A stretch of 64,000 bases of DNA from Chamaea fasciata (taxonomy: Eukaryota > Chordata > Aves > Passeriformes > Sylviidae): assembly GCA_029207755.1 (NCBI GenBank), contig JARCOQ010000004.1, forward strand, positions 40,790,305 to 40,854,304, given 5' to 3'. Position numbers and translations under genes: made by a program. The stretch's first letter is position 1, and each line of letters begins with the position of its first letter. Under the pieces are notes generated by a model, which saw only the letters and a list, made by a program, of their open reading frames with translations, did not search any database and was not told where the DNA came from. Shown piece after piece: positions 62,101 to 64,000 of this stretch.

Positions 62101-64000
62101 AGCTGGCTTACTCTGTCTTCCAAAATGGTGTATAGTCAAGAGTTGACTATGCCAGAAGGAGTAGAAATAATAAGCGTAAAGCCATCAGCAGGTTTGCCAT
62201 CTCTTTTAAAAGAGTGAAATAGGGCATCTCTGGCTTTCTGACTTTGGTCTTAAAATAGAAACAAAGTAGTAGTAAGTTTTGGATTTGTTGTTAGGTTTGG
62301 GTATGTGTCAGTGAATCCAATAAAGGTTTGCAAAAATGTACTTCCCCTGACTTGATATCTCAGTCCTGGAACTAACACTAAATTTAAGCTCTTACTTAAC
62401 GTATATTTACCGCATTCCACGTTCTTGCAAAAAATAGAATAGTGGAAACATAAATTTTGTTTTGCAGTCATTCATGAAATTTATTGTAGGATCTGTACTT
62501 AAATGTTAAGATTTTCGTCAGTAGTCTTTCTAAAACACAGGTTTAGATTATTCAGTGGAGAAATCCTTGTTTGATAGAGGAGAATATGTATTAATATTCA
62601 TGTTTAAATAATATAATTTGACTCCTCTCTAGAGCACAAAACGCAATCAAAGGGTAAAATGGTTTCATGGTATTTTTGACATATTGCCTCCTTTGCGAGG
62701 CCTTGTAAATTACCTCTTTGTGAGGAAGTAGTAATATTTTTTTTAATTTGTAGTAATAGAATGGTGGCTGAATAAAAATTTTGCTTTTTAGTATTTCCTC
62801 CAGTAAAAATGTATTTTCCTTCATTTTAGGACATCTCAGTTCTTCTTCCGTATATCCTGTTTGTCGTGCACCTTATCTGCTGGCTACTTCCTGCTCTGAT
62901 GGAAAAGTTCGATTCTGGAGATGCAGGGTTGAATCATCAATGTATTCCATGCCACAGTATGGCACAGACAGTGATGTTAAATATGTATGGGAAGAATGGC
63001 CATTACTGATCGAGGATGGACTTCCTAGTAGTAGTGCTATTAATGTTCCAGGGAGGCCAACTGATGTCAGCTGTGCACACACAAACAGATTAGCAGTAGC
63101 ATACAAGCAGGCAGCATCTGGAAATAGCCATCTTTCTCAAGATTTTGTGATGCATGTTAGTATTTTTGAATGTGAGTCTACAGGAGGTTCTTCTTGGACT
63201 TTAGAACAGACACTTAATTTAGATGAGATAGGCAACATGTTGGACTCTAGTGTTACTGTGGATAGTGATTTAGTGGCAGATAACCAACAAGATACTTCTT
63301 TGTCTCATGGCGGGAATATTATATCCAACACTAAGCACTTGGTACACTTAGATTGGATGTCTAGGGAAGATGGTTCACATATTCTGACAGTGGGAATTGG
63401 ATCAAAACTTTATATGTTTGGTCAGGTGTCCGGGAAGATACAAGAACAAAATGGTAATGAGATTGTAGCAATCTCACACAGTGGCAGTCCTAAGGCTGCA
63501 ACCCTTTCTGGGTTTGTTTTGCTGCGTTGTGTTGACTTAGTTTCATCTGTGGAGGGGTCACCTCCTTTTCCTGTATCCTTGTCTTGGGTGCGTGATGGCA
63601 TTCTGGTAGTTGGAATGGATTGTGAAATGCATGTTTATTCCCAGTGGCAATCTCCTTCTAAGCAGGAACTAGTTAGTACAGATTCCTACACTGGAAGTAT
63701 GCCATGTGTAACTAGCTTCATGAAACAAAGCCAGTCAGCTGCCTCAAGTCTGCATCCACCAAAGAGAACCTTGACAAGATCTATAACCAGCCTTGCACAG
63801 AAACTTAGTGGGAAAAGGTCTGCCTCTGATCTGTCTGTGGAAATGGAAGATTCTGGTCTTTTTGAAGCAGCTCATACCTTATCTCCAACTTTACCTCAGT
63901 ATCATCCGTATCAACTGTTGGAACTCATGGATCTTGGTAAAGTACGGAGAGCAAAGGCCATTCTGTCCCATTTGGTGAAGTGCATTGCTGGAGAAGTTGT
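26228..64000 (+). CDS. DMXL1: DMXL1, V-ATPase assembly regulator (5' part of gene)
   Basis: A spliced gene with 18 coding exons in the window; the last continues past the edge. The product is the DmX-like WD-repeat protein, paralogue of DMXL2/rabconnectin-3 alpha. Together with WDR7 these proteins act like yeast RAVE in assembling the V-ATPase V1 sector onto Vo on endolysosomal and other acidic membranes. The 1360 codons present read without a stop across every junction. They contain the N-terminal propellers (for example [36 protein letters not shown]) and reach [16 protein letters not shown], the beginning of the Rav1-like helical region. Human DMXL1 has about 3000 residues, so roughly 45 percent is here. 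Exon sequence in the 369-440 and 524-751 residue regions fits DMXL1 better than DMXL2. No frameshift or missing exon was found. Confidence 0.95.
27710..27743. repeat. Perfect 14-bp inverted repeat
   Basis: Arms 27710-27723 and 27730-27743 are perfect reverse complements around a six-base loop TAATAA. AT-rich stem in intron 1. Confidence 0.8.
31228..31283. repeat. (TA)n microsatellite
   Basis: About 28 uninterrupted TA units in intron 1, followed by a smaller TA-rich patch to 31313. Confidence 0.97.
31816..31862. repeat. 14-bp inverted repeat with 19-base spacer
   Basis: GACACCTTAGGAGG at 31816-31829 is exactly reverse-complemented at 31849-31862. Intron 1. Confidence 0.8.
32826..33197 (+). 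repeat. CR1 LINE 3'-end fragment
   Basis: Recognisable avian CR1 3' region: 'ctaagaggagactgaaggga', 'gagcactggaacaggctccc', then 'ggtcccttccagctcaggat' and 'attctatagtaa' as the eroded terminal octamer. 5'-truncated, same strand as DMXL1, in intron 1. Confidence 0.85.
33427..34208 (+). repeat. CR1 LINE fragment, ORF2 end plus 3' UTR
   Basis: It begins with the end of the CR1 reverse transcriptase frame ([12 protein letters not shown], about 33448-33483). It then continues through the CR1 3' UTR, including 'accccacctggaaccctgca' and 'ggtcccttccaatccaagcc', to a degraded octamer terminus near 34195-34205. 5'-truncated at the RT end, plus strand, intron 1. Confidence 0.88.
36299..36424 (+). CDS. 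DMXL1: DMXL1 exon 2
   Basis: Acceptor TTTAG, 42 codons in phase 0-0 ([12 protein letters not shown] ... [18 protein letters not shown]), donor GTATGT. Confidence 0.95.
37410..37434. repeat. Poly(T) run in intron 2
   Basis: 25 consecutive T, no recognised retroposon attached. Confidence 0.9.
37740..38240 (-). repeat. CR1 LINE fragment, antisense
   Basis: On the minus strand the end of the CR1 RT frame is visible: 'ctggagggaagggatgccat' and 'cagagggacctt', then KGKALHLG at about 37995-38025. CR1 3' UTR sequence follows, down to about 37740. The true terminus is not seen. Confidence 0.75.
39652..39729 (+). CDS. DMXL1: DMXL1 exon 3
   Basis: 26 codons ([20 protein letters not shown]...), phase 0-0, acceptor TTTAG, donor GTGAGT. 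First propeller strands. Confidence 0.93.
39730..41777 (+). other. DMXL1 intron 3
   Basis: 2.0 kb, AT-rich. No repeat or RNA gene recognised. Confidence 0.75.
41778..41856 (+). CDS. DMXL1: DMXL1 exon 4
   Basis: 79 bases, enters in phase 0 and leaves with one base of the next codon (...[11 protein letters not shown]). Acceptor TTTCAG, donor GTATGA. WD-repeat strand. Confidence 0.93.
41857..42369 (+). other. DMXL1 intron 4
   Basis: 513 bases, no distinct feature. Confidence 0.75.
42370..42502 (+). CDS. DMXL1: DMXL1 exon 5
   Basis: [15 protein letters not shown] continues the WD repeat, followed by a polar linker and WRCIWQCK. It leaves with two bases of a codon. Acceptor CCAG, donor GTAAGA. 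Confidence 0.93.
42503..44737 (+). other. DMXL1 intron 5
   Basis: 2.2 kb with no recognised element. A few longer chance frames (for example 43139-43369) lack splice or family support. Confidence 0.7.
44738..44804 (+). CDS. DMXL1: DMXL1 exon 6
   Basis: 67 bases encoding [22 protein letters not shown], a canonical WD blade. Acceptor CATAG, donor GTAAGC, ends in phase 0. Confidence 0.95.
44805..47444 (+). other. DMXL1 intron 6
   Basis: 2.6 kb, AT-rich. A 10-bp perfect inverted repeat with a 4-base loop lies at about 46247-46270. No gene or repeat family recognised. Confidence 0.7.
47445..47620 (+). CDS. DMXL1: DMXL1 exon 7
   Basis: [15 protein letters not shown] closes the blade, and [20 protein letters not shown] follows. 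Leaves with two bases. Acceptor CACAG, donor GTCAGT (C at +3, less usual). Confidence 0.94.
47621..49032 (+). other. DMXL1 intron 7
   Basis: 1.4 kb, no distinct feature. Confidence 0.75.
49033..49222 (+). CDS. DMXL1: DMXL1 exon 8
   Basis: [20 protein letters not shown], then [19 protein letters not shown] and a Lys/Ser-rich tail. Acceptor TTAG, donor GTAAGA, ends in phase 0. Confidence 0.95.
49223..50703 (+). other. DMXL1 intron 8
   Basis: 1.5 kb, no distinct feature. Confidence 0.75.
50704..50872 (+). CDS. DMXL1: DMXL1 exon 9
   Basis: [20 protein letters not shown], then [18 protein letters not shown], strongly conserved in DmX-like proteins. Phase 0 to 1, acceptor TGCAG, donor GTAAGA. 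Confidence 0.95.
50873..55208 (+). other. DMXL1 intron 9
   Basis: 4.3 kb containing one antisense solo LTR (52554-53154). Otherwise unremarkable AT-rich DNA. Confidence 0.75.
52554..53154 (-). mobile_element. Solo LTR in DMXL1 intron 9, antisense
   Basis: The plus-strand view begins 'gtcatggtttaacccagcca' and ends 'agttaactctaccctagcca gaaccagca'. This is the terminal pattern of a widespread avian LTR family that reads TGTC...CCATGACA on the other strand. Inside are 'ttctgggttgagataaaacc' and an antisense ATTAAA (52676-52681). Terminal dinucleotides have mutated and no clean target duplication is visible, so it is older than the LTRs at 12960 and 18573. Confidence 0.75.
55209..55421 (+). CDS. 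DMXL1: DMXL1 exon 10
   Basis: [20 protein letters not shown], then [20 protein letters not shown] and an acidic/polar linker. Phase 1 to 1, acceptor GGTAG, donor GTAAAA. This segment is what most clearly marks DMXL1 rather than DMXL2. Confidence 0.95.
55422..56166 (+). other. DMXL1 intron 10
   Basis: 745 bases ending in an ATCT microsatellite that runs to within 30 bases of the acceptor. Confidence 0.8.
56087..56136. repeat. (ATCT)n microsatellite at a splice acceptor
   Basis: About 12.5 tandem ATCT units, followed by degenerate TATCTATCTC. It occupies the branch-point and pyrimidine-tract zone of the exon 11 acceptor. Confidence 0.97.
56167..56417 (+). CDS. DMXL1: DMXL1 exon 11
   Basis: A polar linker, then [20 protein letters not shown] and [20 protein letters not shown]. 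Ends in phase 0. Acceptor CGAAG, an unusual -3 A with a short natural pyrimidine tract; donor GTACTT. Confidence 0.94.
56418..56506 (+). other. DMXL1 intron 11, very short
   Basis: Only 89 bases from GTACTT to TTGCAG. It cannot be coding, as in-frame stops occur soon after the donor. Confidence 0.9.
56507..57191 (+). CDS. DMXL1: DMXL1 exon 12
   Basis: A large 685-base exon. [20 protein letters not shown], a Ser-rich segment, [20 protein letters not shown], then [20 protein letters not shown], a variable loop and [20 protein letters not shown]. Phase 0 to 1, donor GTGAGT. Confidence 0.96.
57192..57710 (+). other. DMXL1 intron 12
   Basis: 519 bases, no distinct feature. Confidence 0.8.
57711..57832 (+). 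CDS. DMXL1: DMXL1 exon 13
   Basis: [20 protein letters not shown] and [17 protein letters not shown]. Phase 1 to 0, acceptor TTTAG, donor GTAAGT. Confidence 0.95.
57833..58344 (+). other. DMXL1 intron 13
   Basis: 512 bases, no distinct feature. Confidence 0.8.
58345..58434 (+). CDS. DMXL1: DMXL1 exon 14
   Basis: 30 codons, [20 protein letters not shown]..., phase 0-0, acceptor ACAG, donor GTAAGA. Confidence 0.95.
58435..58736 (+). other. DMXL1 intron 14
   Basis: 302 bases, no distinct feature. Confidence 0.8.
58737..58839 (+). CDS. DMXL1: DMXL1 exon 15
   Basis: [20 protein letters not shown] plus a Lys/Ser linker. Phase 0 to 1, acceptor TTAG, donor GTAAAA. Confidence 0.94.
58840..60602 (+). 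other. DMXL1 intron 15
   Basis: 1.8 kb, no distinct feature. Confidence 0.75.
60603..60719 (+). CDS. DMXL1: DMXL1 exon 16
   Basis: [20 protein letters not shown], then [14 protein letters not shown]. Phase 1 to 1, acceptor CCAG, donor GTAAGC. Confidence 0.94.
60720..61966 (+). other. DMXL1 intron 16
   Basis: 1.2 kb ending in a long T run before TTTTAG. Nothing else recognised. Confidence 0.75.
61967..62191 (+). CDS. DMXL1: DMXL1 exon 17
   Basis: An acidic variable stretch, [20 protein letters not shown], then [20 protein letters not shown]. Phase 1 to 1. The donor is GTTTGC, a poor match to GTRAGT, but the reading joins correctly to exon 18. Confidence 0.93.
62192..62829 (+). other. DMXL1 intron 17
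   Basis: 638 bases, no distinct feature. Confidence 0.8.
62830..64000 (+). CDS. DMXL1: DMXL1 exon 18, open at window edge
   Basis: At least 1171 bases with no stop in frame. [20 protein letters not shown] (WD blade), [62 protein letters not shown], a Ser-rich basic segment, then [20 protein letters not shown]. The last marks the start of the Rav1-like helical region that would continue beyond the window. Acceptor TTTTAG. Confidence 0.96.

Noticed and set aside
1..64000. tRNA, rRNA, snoRNA or CRISPR-like arrays
   Set aside because: None seen; the only tandem arrays are simple TA and ATCT microsatellites.

Overview
The window is vertebrate nuclear DNA, almost certainly from a bird. The evidence is AT-rich intergenic and intronic sequence, CR1 retroposon fragments, avian-type endogenous retroviral LTRs, one CpG island and a spliced gene closely matching DMXL1. 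The species cannot be determined from the sequence. In chicken DMXL1 is Z-linked, so the Z chromosome is a reasonable guess.

Layout. Positions 1-4593 are intergenic with two old CR1 tails. Positions 4594 to about 10450 hold a minus-strand, 5'-truncated ERV-L-like (class III) provirus: 3' LTR, decayed pol, decayed gag. An unrelated solo LTR (6483-7111) sits inside its pol and is bracketed by a perfect 6-bp target duplication, CCTTGT. Positions 12960-19091 hold a second, plus-strand and much younger provirus of the same lineage. It has two LTRs, a 5-bp target duplication (ATGCT), a lysine-tRNA-like primer site, a long open gag and a pol broken by only two in-frame stops. It has no env. Positions 19097-25555 are intergenic with nothing recognisable.

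A CpG island (about 25555-26640) contains the DMXL1 start. DMXL1 (rabconnectin-3 alpha paralogue, a V-ATPase assembly regulator) runs on the plus strand from the ATG at 26228 off the right edge. Eighteen coding exons (4082 coding bases, 1360 codons plus 2 bases) were placed by joining phase-compatible splice sites. They cover the N-terminal WD-repeat half of a protein of about 3000 residues and stop where the Rav1-like helical region begins. Introns carry CR1 fragments (intron 1 twice, intron 2 once), a solo LTR (intron 9), a long TA repeat (intron 1) and an ATCT microsatellite next to the exon 11 acceptor.

The most unusual material is the pair of related proviruses in inverted orientation. 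Their gag-like protein has membrane-like N-terminal segments, an internal three-fold Ser/Thr repeat and no zinc knuckle. Gag and pol share one frame across a TAG stop. The host gene itself looks intact and ordinary.
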